A stretch of 64,000 bases of DNA from Mesorhizobium xinjiangense. Lineage in GTDB: Bacteria > Pseudomonadota > Alphaproteobacteria > Rhizobiales > Rhizobiaceae. The position numbers and the translations under genes are program-made. The notes below the pieces were generated by a model, which did no database searches, had not been told where the DNA came from, and saw only the letters and a program-made list of their open reading frames with translations. The stretch is taken from positions 237,391 to 301,390 of the forward strand of contig NZ_WOAC01000003.1 of NCBI RefSeq assembly GCF_009749525.1, in the 5' to 3' direction. This document shows, piece after piece, positions 1 to 9,941 of the stretch (the stretch's first letter is position 1; each line of letters opens with the position of its first letter).

Positions 1-332
1 ACCTTTGCCTCCACATGAGAGACGGGAGCAATGACGCCCAGGATGCCGGCATTGGCCACCAGCACGTCGAGCTTTCCCCAGCGCTCGTGAATGGCCCCGC
101 CAAGCCGATCGATCCCGGCCATGTCGGTGAGGTCGAGCGGCACCAGGGTGGCCTCGCCCTTGCCGTCCGCCTTGATCTCGTCGTCGAGTTCCTCCAGCCC
201 GCCGACGGTGCGCGCCACGGCGACGACATGGGCGCCGGCCGCGGCCAAGCCCCTGGCGATGAAATAGCCGATGCCCCGCGATGCGCCGGTAACCAGCGCG
301 ACGCGGCCGGTAAGATGGAGTTTGTCCTGCAT
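1..332 (-). CDS. Short-chain dehydrogenase/reductase, 3' part missing
   Basis: The first 110 residues of an SDR-family NAD(P)-dependent oxidoreductase; the rest runs off the left edge. The product begins MQDKLHLTGRVALVTGASRG, so the Rossmann nucleotide-binding motif TGASRGIG lies near residues 16-23. The NAG motif (VANAGILG) that follows strand 4 is also visible, while the YxxxK active site lies outside the window. In Rhizobiales an SDR gene commonly sits downstream of purF on the same strand, which fits here, although a gdx gene has come between them on the other strand. The substrate cannot be told from this part. The family call is secure. Confidence 0.9.
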   Translation of the reverse strand, partial: MQDKLHLTGRVALVTGASRGIGYFIARGLAAAGAHVVAVARTVGGLEELDDEIKADGKGEATLVPLDLTDMAGIDRLGGAIHERWGKLDVLVANAGILGVIAPVSHVEAK

Positions 333-433
333 CGAAGCCTTCCGTTGCGGGGTGAAGCTGAAGTCTTATTGCCGCAGCGGCGGCACCGCGACCCGATAGT
401 ACAAATATCGCGCGAGTGAAACCCGCCGCCCGG

Positions 434-462
434 CTTGAAGTTGGCACTTCTGCGGCCTACAT
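434..462 (+). promoter_or_regulatory. Putative promoter of the guanidine riboswitch-gdx transcript
   Basis: CTTGAA, 17 bases, then CTACAT. This matches five of six positions in each half of the alphaproteobacterial housekeeping consensus (CTTGAC-N17-CTATAT). The expected start near 469-470 falls about two bases before the first riboswitch hairpin, which supports both calls. Inferred by eye only. Confidence 0.55.
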
Positions 463-471
463 CTATCTCGG

Positions 472-520
472 CCGGGACGACCCGGACCTTTTCCCGAAAA
501 TTGATGAGGACGACCTCGTC
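472..520 (+). promoter_or_regulatory. Guanidine-II (mini-ykkC) riboswitch
   Basis: Two hairpins each carry an ACGA tetraloop, the ACGR loop that defines the mini-ykkC/guanidine-II class. Hairpin 1 is a 5 bp CCGGG/CCCGG stem (472-485). Hairpin 2 is a 7 bp GATGAGG/CCTCGTC stem with one G-U pair (503-520). The linker is 17 nt, and the Shine-Dalgarno of gdx (GGAG, 531-534) lies 10 nt after hairpin 2. In the known class, guanidinium binds the paired loops and frees the ribosome site, so expression rises with guanidinium. The downstream gene is a Gdx-type exporter, the usual partner. Strong motif and context match. Confidence 0.88.
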
Positions 521-539
521 GCCAGCAATGGAGATGAGA

Positions 540-857
540 ATGGCTTGGATTGTCCTTGTCGCCGCCGGTCTGTTCGAGATCGGCTGGGCGATTGGTCTGA
601 AATACACCGAAGGCTTCACCCGGCTGTGGCCGAGCATCGGCACGGTTGCGTCGATGACCGTCAGCTTCGGCCTGCTCGGCCTGGCCCTGCGCACTCTGCC
701 GCTCGGCACGGCCTATGCGGTGTGGACCGGGATTGGAACGATCGGCACCGTCACGCTCGGCATTCTGCTCTTCCAGGAATCGGCCGATATCGTGCGCATC
801 GCCTGCATCGGCCTGATCGTCGCCGGTATCGCCGGGCTGAAGCTCGTGGCGCATTGA
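540..857 (+). CDS. gdx: Guanidinium exporter Gdx (SugE), SMR family
   Basis: A 105-residue small multidrug resistance family protein, the same length as E. coli SugE/Gdx and very similar across its length. It begins [20 protein letters not shown], with the conserved membrane glutamate at residue 13 and the [11 protein letters not shown] segment near residues 55-65. Four membrane helices are expected, acting as a dual-topology dimer that exchanges guanidinium for protons in the inner membrane. The start at 540 has GGAG five bases upstream; ATG codons upstream in frame lack such a site. The guanidine-II riboswitch directly before it supports guanidinium export rather than general drug export. 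It sits alone between purF and the SDR gene, on the opposite strand. Confidence 0.93.
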   Translation: MAWIVLVAAGLFEIGWAIGLKYTEGFTRLWPSIGTVASMTVSFGLLGLALRTLPLGTAYAVWTGIGTIGTVTLGILLFQESADIVRIACIGLIVAGIAGLKLVAH

Positions 858-863
858 TCCGGC

Positions 864-884
864 GTGGCCGCATCTATCGGCCGC
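864..884. terminator. Hairpin between convergent gdx and purF
   Basis: A 7 bp stem with one G-U pair (864-870 with 878-884) and a CATCTAT loop fills most of the 37 nt between the two convergent stop codons. There is no T run, so it is at best a weak bidirectional terminator. Confidence 0.35.
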
Positions 885-894
885 AGATCCCGGC

Positions 895-2397
<1,503 letters not shown>

Positions 2398-2448
2398 CGC
2401 GGGCCGCCTTTCGGACGGGTTGGTCCTTTGCGCGCCGCTGACAAGCGG

Positions 2449-2991
2449 CTAATTGCTCGTTTCGCCTGCCGTCTGCTCGTCCTCAGGCGACAGCCTCTCC
2501 AGGATCGAATTTTCCGGGTCGTCCGGCAGCATGTTCTGCAGCGTCACGCCCACGCCTTCGAGCAGCGGGCGCGACTTCGCCTCCGAAACCCAGGCCGGCT
2601 TGTTGTCAGCCACAAGCCAGTCGAAGAACAACAATGCCACGGCGACGACCAGAATGCCACGCGCCGCGCCGTAGACGAAGCCCAGTGTGCGGTCGAGCGC
2701 GCCGACGCGGCTGTCGATGATGAAGTCGGCGACCTTCATCGTAATCACCGTCACGATGATCAGCGCGATGACGAACACGACGGCGGCCGACGCTCCCAGC
2801 GCCAGTTGCGCATGGCTTATATAGGGAGCCACATAGGGCAGCACCAAGGGGTAAAGATAATAGGCCGCCGCCGCCGCGGCGATCCAGGACGCCACCGACA
2901 GAACTTCGCGCGAGAAACCGCGCACCATGGCAAGAATGGCCGAGATCAGGGTGAAGCCGACGAGAATTCCGTCAAGCAGCGTTATCGGCAT
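2449..2991 (-). CDS. cvpA: Colicin V production-type membrane protein CvpA
   Basis: A 180-residue integral membrane protein of the CvpA family, whose molecular role is not settled; it is linked to envelope homeostasis and is often paired with purF. It starts MPITLLDGILVGFTLISAIL and has about four hydrophobic segments, with the family's glycine-rich AMVRGFSREV stretch after the first. The C-terminal 40 residues are acidic and probably cytoplasmic. The start at 2991 was chosen because GGAGCG lies just upstream and upstream extensions have no membrane character. It is flanked by radA 28 nt upstream and purF 51 nt downstream. Confidence 0.94.
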   Translation of the reverse strand: MPITLLDGILVGFTLISAILAMVRGFSREVLSVASWIAAAAAAYYLYPLVLPYVAPYISHAQLALGASAAVVFVIALIIVTVITMKVADFIIDSRVGALDRTLGFVYGAARGILVVAVALLFFDWLVADNKPAWVSEAKSRPLLEGVGVTLQNMLPDDPENSILERLSPEDEQTAGETSN

Positions 2992-3019
2992 AGTCGCTCC
3001 ATCCTTGTCCCGCGCCGCC

Positions 3020-4417
3020 TCAATCTTCCTCGCGGCTGCGCCGGGGCCCCGCAATCCGGGCCACGAGATCGCCCAGCCCCTCCGGCTGGAAGCTCCCATT
3101 CGCGATGCCGCCCACCGCGTCGCCGCTGCCCGCAGGCAGGACCGCGCGGCCAAAGCCCAGCTTCTCCGCCTCCTTCAACCGCTGCTGCGCATGCGCGACA
3201 GGCCTGATGGCGCCGGAAAGGCTGATTTCGCCGAAATAGACGCAATCCGCTGGCAGGGCAAGTCCGGTGAGCGACGAAACAAGCGCAGCCGCCACGGCGA
3301 GATCGGCCGCCGGCTCGGTAATGCGATAGCCTCCGGCGACGTTGAGATAGACGTCGTGGGTCGCGAAGCGGACGCCGCAATGGGCTTCGAGCACCGCCAG
3401 GATCATCGAAAGCCGTGCCGAATCCCAGCCGACGACGGCGCGCCGCGGCGTGCCGAGCGGGGAAGGGGCAACGAGCGCCTGGATCTCGACGAGCACCGGC
3501 CGCGTGCCTTCCATCCCGGCGAAAACGGCTGCACCCGGCGCCTTGGCGCTTCGCTCGCCCAGAAACAGTTCCGACGGATTGGCCACTTCGCGCAGCCCCT
3601 TGTCCGACATTTCGAAGACGCCGATCTCGTCGGTCGGCCCAAAACGGTTCTTCACCGTGCGCAGGATACGGTAGTGATGGCCGCCTTCGCCTTCGAAATA
3701 GAGCACGCCGTCGACCATGTGCTCGACCACACGCGGTCCGGCGATCTGGCCTTCCTTCGTCACATGGCCGACCAGCACGATCGCCGCACCGGTCGATTTG
3801 GCGTAGCGGATCAGCGCTTGTGCGGAGCTGCGCACCTGGGTCACGGTTCCCGGCGCGGAGTCGGCAAGGTCGGTCCACAGGGTCTGGATGGAATCGATGA
3901 TGACGAGGTCCGGCCGCCTGCCGTCGGAAATCGTCGCCAGTATATCTTCGACATTGGTCTCGGCGGCAAGCTCCACCGACGTGTCGGCCGCTCCGAGGCG
4001 CTGCGCGCGCAGGCGGATCTGGGCCACCGCCTCCTCGCCGGAGACATAGACGATGCGGTGGCCGTGGCGCGCCAGCGCGGCGGCGGCCTGGGTGAGCAGC
4101 GTCGACTTGCCGATGCCGGGGTCGCCACCGACCAGCAGGGCCGACCCGCGCACGAAGCCGCCGCCTGTCGCGCGGTCGAGCTCTGCGATGCCGCTGGCGA
4201 TGCGCGGCGCGTCCTCGATGTCGCCCGAAAGATTGGTCAGCGCGACGACACGGCCCTTGCGTGCGCTGCGCATCGAGGCTGGTCCCGCCCCGATGCCGCC
4301 CGAGGTGCCTTCCTCGACCAGCGTGTTCCATTCGCCGCAGGCGTCGCATTTGCCCGCCCAACGCGTATGCACGGTGCCGCAATTCTGGCAGACGAACTGG
4401 ATGCGCGATTTGGCCAT
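3020..4417 (-). CDS. radA: DNA repair protein RadA
   Basis: A 465-residue RadA/Sms, a RecA-related ATPase with a Lon-like C-terminal domain that drives branch migration of recombination intermediates. Seen in order: a zinc finger with Cys10, Cys13, Cys24 and Cys27; the Walker A loop GGDPGIGKST at 97-106; the RadA-specific KNRFG motif in the middle; and the Lon-like domain in the last third. The start overlaps the alr stop by one base (TGATG), so the two are probably translationally coupled. Part of the minus-strand dnaB-alr-radA-cvpA-purF run. Confidence 0.97.
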   Translation of the reverse strand: MAKSRIQFVCQNCGTVHTRWAGKCDACGEWNTLVEEGTSGGIGAGPASMRSARKGRVVALTNLSGDIEDAPRIASGIAELDRATGGGFVRGSALLVGGDPGIGKSTLLTQAAAALARHGHRIVYVSGEEAVAQIRLRAQRLGAADTSVELAAETNVEDILATISDGRRPDLVIIDSIQTLWTDLADSAPGTVTQVRSSAQALIRYAKSTGAAIVLVGHVTKEGQIAGPRVVEHMVDGVLYFEGEGGHHYRILRTVKNRFGPTDEIGVFEMSDKGLREVANPSELFLGERSAKAPGAAVFAGMEGTRPVLVEIQALVAPSPLGTPRRAVVGWDSARLSMILAVLEAHCGVRFATHDVYLNVAGGYRITEPAADLAVAAALVSSLTGLALPADCVYFGEISLSGAIRPVAHAQQRLKEAEKLGFGRAVLPAGSGDAVGGIANGSFQPEGLGDLVARIAGPRRSREED

Positions 4418-5589
4418 CAGGAAGCGGGCTCCCGCGACACATAGCTTCGATGATAGCGTCGGCCGATGCCGGTCAGGAGCTCATAGGCGATCGTGCCGGC
4501 GGTAGCGGACGCCTCGTCGATCGGGATATTGGGACCGAACAACTCGATCAGGTCGCCGCGGCTGACGGCGTCCTCACCCAGATCGGTAACGTCGAACAGG
4601 GTCGTGTCCATGGTGATGCGGCCCAGAATGGGCACGCGCGCCCCGTTGACGAAGCCGTGCCCGCCGGGGCTGCCGTCGCCGCGCATGACGACCCCGGCGC
4701 CCGACGCGGAGCGATGAAAGCCGTCGGCATAGCCGACGCCGGCCACCGCGATGATCGTGTCGCGTGCGAGCCTCGTGCCGGCGCCGTAGCTGGCAAATTC
4801 GCCGGCCGCGGCCAGGCGTATCTGGACGATGCGGGCGCTGGCGGTGACGACGGGTTCCATATCGACCCGCCCATTGGGCGATCCGCCATAGAGCGCGATG
4901 CCCGGCCGTGTCAGGTCGAAATGGTAGTCGTGGCCGAGCACGATGCCGGCCGAATTGGCCAGGCTGGCCTCCACCTTGCCGAAGGCCGGCAGCAAGCCAC
5001 GGAAAGCCCCGAGCTGGCGATGGTTCATCGGTTGGCCGCGATCATCGGCGCAGGCGAGATGGCTCATGACCAGGATCGGCTGGATCGCCCCGGTCAGGCT
5101 GTTGTCGTCAGTGAACGCCGCCACATCGGCTGCCGACAGTCCGAGCCGGTTCATGCCGGTATCGACATGGATGGCACAGGGATGCCTGGCGCCCTCGTCG
5201 CCGCAAAAGGCTTCCCAGGTGGCGATCTCGGCCAGCGAATTGAGCACCGGGATCATGCCGTGCTCGCCATAAATCGGCGCGGCCTCGCTGCCGAACAGAC
5301 CGCCGAGCACGAAGATGCGCGCCTTTGGCGCGATCTGGCGGACCGCCACGCCTTCTTCCGGCAGCGCGACGAAGAAGTCCTCGCATCCCGCCTTCACCAG
5401 CGCCTTGACCACCGGCACGGTGCCCAGCCCATAGGCATCGGCCTTGACCACCGCGGCCGTGCGGGCCGGCCGCGACGTCCGTGCAAGGGCCCGGTAATTG
5501 GCGACGAGCGCCGAAAGGTCGATGGTCAGGAACCCGCCGGCAAATCGGGAATCGGCGCCGGTCTCGTGGATGTGGATTTCGTCGCTCAC
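4417..5589 (-). CDS. alr: Alanine racemase
   Basis: PLP-dependent interconversion of L- and D-alanine, supplying D-alanine for peptidoglycan. The product is 390 residues. The PLP lysine is Lys49 (VVKADAYGLG) and the catalytic tyrosine is probably Tyr268 in ASYGAG. The substrate-side segments DTGMNRLG and GRITMD are intact. The gene begins 4 nt after dnaB stops and its own stop overlaps the radA start by one base, so this is a tight operon. dnaB-alr-radA is a common rhizobial order. Whether this is the biosynthetic or a catabolic racemase is not shown, but the context favours biosynthetic. Confidence 0.96.
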   Translation of the reverse strand: MSDEIHIHETGADSRFAGGFLTIDLSALVANYRALARTSRPARTAAVVKADAYGLGTVPVVKALVKAGCEDFFVALPEEGVAVRQIAPKARIFVLGGLFGSEAAPIYGEHGMIPVLNSLAEIATWEAFCGDEGARHPCAIHVDTGMNRLGLSAADVAAFTDDNSLTGAIQPILVMSHLACADDRGQPMNHRQLGAFRGLLPAFGKVEASLANSAGIVLGHDYHFDLTRPGIALYGGSPNGRVDMEPVVTASARIVQIRLAAAGEFASYGAGTRLARDTIIAVAGVGYADGFHRSASGAGVVMRGDGSPGGHGFVNGARVPILGRITMDTTLFDVTDLGEDAVSRGDLIELFGPNIPIDEASATAGTIAYELLTGIGRRYHRSYVSREPAS

Positions 5590-5593
5590 CGGC

Positions 5594-7084
5594 CTACTCG
5601 AAACGCTCCGGCAGCCGGTCTTCTTCCGCCAGGTCGGAGAAGCGGGTGAACTGCCCCTCGAAGGCGAGTTCGACCGTGCCGGTGGGGCCGTGACGCTGCT
5701 TGGCGATGATGAGCTCGGCCTTGCCCTTCACGCGGTCGAATTTGAGCCGCCAGTCCTCATATTCGGGCGTGCCTTCCTCCGGCTGCTTGTTCTGCATGTA
5801 ATATTCGTCGCGATAGACGAAAAGCACCACGTCGGCGTCCTGCTCGATCGATCCCGATTCGCGAAGGTCGGCGAGTTGCGGCCGCTTGTCGTCGCGCGAC
5901 TCGACCTGGCGCGACAGCTGCGACAGCGCGATGATCGGTACGTTCAACTCCTTGGCCAGCGCCTTCAGCCCGGTGGTGATCTCGGTGATCTCCTGCACGC
6001 GGTTCTGCGACGAGCGGGCGCTGGATCCCTGCATAAGCTGCACGTAGTCGATGACGATCACGTCGAGCCCGCGCTGACGCTTCAGGCGCCTGGCCCGCGC
6101 GGCGAGCTGGGCGATCGAGATGCCGCCGGTCTGGTCGATATAGAGCGGCGTCTTCTGCATGATCTGCGAGCAGGCCACCAGCTTTTCGAAATCGGTCTCG
6201 GAAATGTCGCCGCGCCTGATCTTGGACGATGAGATCTCTGTCTGCTCGGAAATGATGCGGGTGGCGAGCTGTTCGGACGACATTTCCAGCGAGTAGAAGC
6301 CGACGACGCCGCCATTTGCCGCCTTGAAGGAGCCATCGGCCTGCTGTGCGGGAACATAGGCCGAAGCGATGTTGTAGGCTATGTTGGTCGCCAGCGACGT
6401 CTTGCCCATGGCCGGGCGGCCGGCGAGGATGACGAGGTCGGAGGATTGCAGGCCGCCGAGCTTGGCGTCGATGTCGCGAAATCCGGACGAGATGCCCGAA
6501 AGGTGGCCGTCGCGCATATAGGCGGCGTTGGCCATGTCGATGGCCGTCTTGACGGCATCGGAAAAGCTCTCGAAGCCCCCATCGTAGCGGCCCGTCTCGG
6601 CCAGTTCGAAGAGCCGGCGTTCGGCATCCTCGATCTGGTCGGTCGGCGACATGTCGACCGGCGCGTCATAGGCGATGTTGACCATGTCTTCGCCGACGGT
6701 GATCAGCGCGCGCCGCGTCGCGAGATCGTAGATGGCACGGCCGTAGTCGGCGGCGTTGATGACGGTCACGGCCTCTGCCGCCAGCCGGGCGAGATATTGC
6801 GCCACCGTCATGTCGCCGACCTTGTCCTCGGCCGGAACGAAATTCTTCAGCGTCACCGGATTGGCCGTCTTGCCCATCCGGATCAGCTTTCCGGCATCCT
6901 CGAACAGCTTGCGGTGCAACGGCTCGTAGAAGTGGCTCGGCTGCAAGAAGTCCGAAACCCGATAGAACGCGTCGTTGTTGACCATGATGGCGCCCAGCAG
7001 CGCCTGCTCGGCTTCAATGTTGTTGGGTGCCTCGCGGTAGAGGGGCGTTTCCTCCACGTTCAGCTTTCGGACTGCTTCAGCCAT
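5594..7084 (-). CDS. dnaB: Replicative DNA helicase
   Basis: A 496-residue DnaB, the hexameric 5'-3' helicase of the replication fork. The N-terminal helical domain spans about residues 20-120. The RecA-like ATPase domain has Walker A GRPAMGKTS at 222-230, followed by the helicase motifs LVILAGRP, DVIVIDYVQLM and a Q/R-rich loop (RQVESRDDKRPQLADLRESGSIEQDAD). There is no intein, and the length is typical. It is the first gene of the dnaB-alr-radA run; a 312 nt gap separates it from cfa upstream, where its promoter should lie. Confidence 0.98.
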   Translation of the reverse strand: MAEAVRKLNVEETPLYREAPNNIEAEQALLGAIMVNNDAFYRVSDFLQPSHFYEPLHRKLFEDAGKLIRMGKTANPVTLKNFVPAEDKVGDMTVAQYLARLAAEAVTVINAADYGRAIYDLATRRALITVGEDMVNIAYDAPVDMSPTDQIEDAERRLFELAETGRYDGGFESFSDAVKTAIDMANAAYMRDGHLSGISSGFRDIDAKLGGLQSSDLVILAGRPAMGKTSLATNIAYNIASAYVPAQQADGSFKAANGGVVGFYSLEMSSEQLATRIISEQTEISSSKIRRGDISETDFEKLVACSQIMQKTPLYIDQTGGISIAQLAARARRLKRQRGLDVIVIDYVQLMQGSSARSSQNRVQEITEITTGLKALAKELNVPIIALSQLSRQVESRDDKRPQLADLRESGSIEQDADVVLFVYRDEYYMQNKQPEEGTPEYEDWRLKFDRVKGKAELIIAKQRHGPTGTVELAFEGQFTRFSDLAEEDRLPERFE

Positions 7085-7396
7085 GATCTTCCCGTCGACT
7101 CATCGCATCGGAGGTATCAGATACCGTGCACCGAAGGTGAACTTTCACACGTCAGTACACGCGATCCACACACATCCACAGGGCAGAACGACGGACGTAG
7201 AATCAGATTGACCAGCCGATGCGCGGTCATCTTATGAGTCGCGACCGGAACAAAACAAGAAATATTACCGCAGCCGCATGCGCAAACTGACCGCTGCGCC
7301 GCCGTGACCATGGCCAATACGCCGGAGATCGCCGGAACAAGCATGCTTTCGAAGCCGTCCCTGTTGCGGGGCGGCCTTGCGACTGCATTTGTCCAG
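7085..7396 (-). promoter_or_regulatory. 312 nt gap upstream of dnaB
   Basis: No convincing gene is visible. On the plus strand two 9-mers each ending ATCCACA lie at 7162-7170 and 7172-7180, ten bases apart. Both match the DnaA box consensus TTATCCACA at seven of nine positions. A 13 nt palindrome (GGTATC-A-GATACC) is at 7113-7125, about 30 bases before the dnaB start. A promoter for dnaB should lie here, but I could not pick one with confidence. Confidence 0.4.
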
Positions 7397-8716
7397 TCAG
7401 TGGGCCGTGCGTTTCTTGCGCGTCGGCGCGGCGTTTGCGGCCTTGTCTGCTTTCGCCGGCGCGCCGTCCTCTCTGGCGAGAACGCCAACATTCGAATCGC
7501 GCGTGGCCAAAGCCCTTTCGCATTTGGCGATGTATTCGCGTGTCATCGGCAGCGTGCTGTTCTTGTGCGTAATCTGGATCTGGAAGACCATCATGTCCTG
7601 CCAGCGGAAGGCGGCCTCCGAGCCGGCGAGATAAAAATCCCACATGCGGCAGAAGCGCTCGTCGTAGATCTCCTGCACACGCTCGCGATTGGCCAGGAAG
7701 CGCTTGCGCCAGGCCTTCAGCGTCTCGGCATAATGCAGGCGCAGGATCTCGATGTCGCCGACCATCAGTCCCGCCTTTTCGATCGCCGGCAACACCTCCG
7801 ACAACGCAGGGATGTAGCCGCCCGGGAAGATGTGCTTGCGGATGAAGGCGTTTGTGGTCGTCGGGCTTCCGAAGCGGCCGATCGAGTGCAGCACCATCAC
7901 ACCATCCGGCTTCAGGAGCGTCGCGCATCTGTCGAAGAAGGTGCGGTAGTGGTTCACGCCGACATGCTCGAACATGCCGACCGAGACGATGCGGTCGAAG
8001 CGTTCGCCGAGATTGCGATAATCCTTCAGTTCGAAATGGGCGTGGTTGGTCAGTTCCTCCGTTTCGGCCCGCTCCGATGCAATCGCGTGCTGTTCCTCCG
8101 ACAGCGTGATGCCGAGCACGTCTGCCTCGAAATGGCGCGCCAGATAAAGGCTCAGGCCGCCGAACCCGCAGCCGATGTCGAGCACCGTATTGGCCGGTCG
8201 GATGGCGAGTTTCGAAGCGAGATGGCGCTTCTTGGCCAGTTGCGCCTCCTCCAGGCTCATATCGGGCCGCTCGAAATAGGCGCAGGAATACTGCATGTCC
8301 TCGTCGAGAAAGAGCCGGTAGAGCTCGGGCGACAGATCGTAGTGGCGCTTGACGTTCTCGCGCGACCGCGATGTCGTGTTGATCTGCTGCAGCCGTCTGA
8401 AGACGTGGCGCAGCCCTTCCATCGCGCGCGTCCACGCGGCCTCGACGCCGGCGGGCCCCATGTTCTGGTAGGCGATGTGGAGGAACGCGAGAACGTCGCC
8501 TTCGATGAAGTCGAGTTCGCCATCCATATAGGCTTCCGGCAGCGAAAGGTTCGGGTCGAGCGCGATGGCGCGTTCGGCGCGGCGCGTTCGCAATACCGCA
8601 TGGACATGCTCGCCCGTGCCATCGCCGAATCGGTGCTCATTGCCGTCCGGATCGGTTACGGTGAGATTTCCTGTGCGAACCAGCCGCTCGATGACATTGC
8701 GAAGTAGAACATTCAT
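7397..8716 (-). CDS. cfa: Cyclopropane-fatty-acyl-phospholipid synthase
   Basis: SAM-dependent enzyme that converts unsaturated phospholipid acyl chains to cyclopropane chains at the inner membrane, usually on entry to stationary phase or under acid stress. The 439-residue product has the N-terminal lipid-binding domain, the YSCAYF motif at 143-148, and the SAM-binding VLDIGCGFGG at 178-187. The later SVGMFEHVG and SIGRFG segments are also typical. The last 35 residues are Lys/Arg/Ala rich and look like a non-conserved tail. It is a single gene lying between dnaB and the ribosomal operon, all on the minus strand. Confidence 0.96.
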   Translation of the reverse strand: MNVLLRNVIERLVRTGNLTVTDPDGNEHRFGDGTGEHVHAVLRTRRAERAIALDPNLSLPEAYMDGELDFIEGDVLAFLHIAYQNMGPAGVEAAWTRAMEGLRHVFRRLQQINTTSRSRENVKRHYDLSPELYRLFLDEDMQYSCAYFERPDMSLEEAQLAKKRHLASKLAIRPANTVLDIGCGFGGLSLYLARHFEADVLGITLSEEQHAIASERAETEELTNHAHFELKDYRNLGERFDRIVSVGMFEHVGVNHYRTFFDRCATLLKPDGVMVLHSIGRFGSPTTTNAFIRKHIFPGGYIPALSEVLPAIEKAGLMVGDIEILRLHYAETLKAWRKRFLANRERVQEIYDERFCRMWDFYLAGSEAAFRWQDMMVFQIQITHKNSTLPMTREYIAKCERALATRDSNVGVLAREDGAPAKADKAANAAPTRKKRTAH

Positions 8717-8828
8717 GGCCTCTACGCTCCTCTCGGAGAACAGCTACCCTGAAGCGGAGACGCCAACACCGGCTACCACCGCTCGACTCTAATATAATGA
8801 TGTGGCCTCTTGACCCATTGCATCAAGC

Positions 8829-8857
8829 AAAAAAATACCCGGGGTGGTGGCCCCGGG
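8829..8857 (-). terminator. Rho-independent terminator of the rpsF-rpsR-rplI operon
   Basis: Read on the minus strand: a perfect 7 bp stem CCCGGGG/CCCCGGG with a CCACCA loop, then TA and seven T. It starts about 30 nt after the rplI stop. Textbook intrinsic terminator. Confidence 0.92.
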
Positions 8858-8886
8858 CATTGTTCCTGATACGAAAAAGCGCTGTG

Positions 8887-9492
8887 TCAGACGTTCTGGT
8901 CGGCTTCCTCGGCCTCTCCTTCGTCCCCTTCTTCTTCCGCATTGGGGTCGAAGAAGCTGTCGGGGCGCGCGTTGTCGTTGATGTCTTCGCCGTAGATGGC
9001 CTCGGCCGAATCGAGCGTCTCGCCGGCGGCCTGGCGCTCCGCCTCGTCGGTCGAGCGGGCGATGTTGAGCGTCACCGTGACCTCCACTTCCGGGTGGAGA
9101 ACGATCTGCACATTGGTCAGGCCGATGGCCTTGATCGGGTGGTTGAGCTCGACCTGGTTGCGGCCGACCGAGAAGCCTTCCTCGGTCAGGATCTCGGAAA
9201 TGTCGCGGGTCGACACCGAACCGTAGAGCTGGCCGGTTTCGGCGGCCGAGCGAACGGCGATGAAGGTCTTGCCGTCCAGGCGATCGGCGATCGCCTGAGC
9301 CTCCGACTTGTGCTCAAGATTGCGGGCCTCGAGCTGCGCGCGCTGGGCTTCGAACTTCTTGTTGTTCGACTCGTTGGCGCGCAGGGCCTTGCCTTTGGGC
9401 AGGAGGAAATTGCGCGCATAACCGTCCTTGACCTTGACGGTGTCGCCCATCTGGCCGAGGCGTGCGATGCGTTCGAGAAGGATGACTTCCAT
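8887..9492 (-). CDS. rplI: 50S ribosomal protein L9
   Basis: A 201-residue L9, longer than the about 150-residue E. coli protein because of an acidic C-terminal tail ([16 protein letters not shown]), as in many Rhizobiales. It begins [28 protein letters not shown], the conserved N-terminal 23S-binding domain. The central helix ([20 protein letters not shown]) and the C-terminal domain follow. The start at 9492 has AAGGAC upstream. It is the last gene of the rpsF-rpsR-rplI operon, separated from rpsR by a 200 nt gap containing a strong hairpin; the membrane protein often found between these two in relatives is absent. Confidence 0.97.
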   Translation of the reverse strand: MEVILLERIARLGQMGDTVKVKDGYARNFLLPKGKALRANESNNKKFEAQRAQLEARNLEHKSEAQAIADRLDGKTFIAVRSAAETGQLYGSVSTRDISEILTEEGFSVGRNQVELNHPIKAIGLTNVQIVLHPEVEVTVTLNIARSTDEAERQAAGETLDSAEAIYGEDINDNARPDSFFDPNAEEEGDEGEAEEADQNV

Positions 9493-9652
9493 GATTCTGT
9501 CCTTTCTGGCCGCGTGCGGCTTCAAATTGCGGACAGGCCCGGAAGCGAGATGGCGATAGCCTAATGCGCTGTCCTGCCTGTCGCGGCAGTTAGAGCGGTC
9601 GGACCGCCCAACTCGGGATTTGCTTCAACTCCGCCACGCCCGTCGCGACGGA

Positions 9653-9681
9653 GCGATGCGGGCGACATGCGCCCGCATCGC
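9653..9681. repeat. Perfect 12 bp hairpin between rpsR and rplI
   Basis: GCGATGCGGGCG pairs perfectly with CGCCCGCATCGC across an ACATG loop, 11 nt after the rpsR stop on the minus strand. No T run follows. A 12 nt perfect palindrome CCGTCGCGACGG (9640-9651) directly adjoins it. The hairpin could lower or stabilise distal rplI mRNA relative to rpsF-rpsR. Confidence 0.75.
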
Positions 9682-9692
9682 AACTCTTGCTC

Positions 9693-9941
9693 TTACTTCA
9701 CCACGTAGGGCAGCAAGCCAAGGAAACGGGCGCGCTTGATCGCCTTGGCGAGTTCGCGCTGCTTCTTCTGGCTGACGGCCGTGATGCGCGACGGCACGAT
9801 CTTGCCGCGCTCGGAGATATAGCGCTGCAGCAGACGCACGTCCTTGTAGTCGATCTTCGGAGCGTTGGCGCCGGAGAACGGGCAGGTCTTGCGGCGGCGA
9901 TGAAACGGACGCCGCGTCGGGATCTGGTTGATGTCGACCAT
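9693..9941 (-). CDS. rpsR: 30S ribosomal protein S18
   Basis: An 82-residue S18, binding 16S rRNA together with S6 on the platform of the small subunit. It contains [33 protein letters not shown], the conserved core, and ends [14 protein letters not shown]. Its ATG shares one base with the rpsF stop (TAATG), so translation is coupled, as expected for two proteins that form a heterodimer. Length and sequence are fully typical. Confidence 0.98.
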   Translation of the reverse strand: MVDINQIPTRRPFHRRRKTCPFSGANAPKIDYKDVRLLQRYISERGKIVPSRITAVSQKKQRELAKAIKRARFLGLLPYVVK

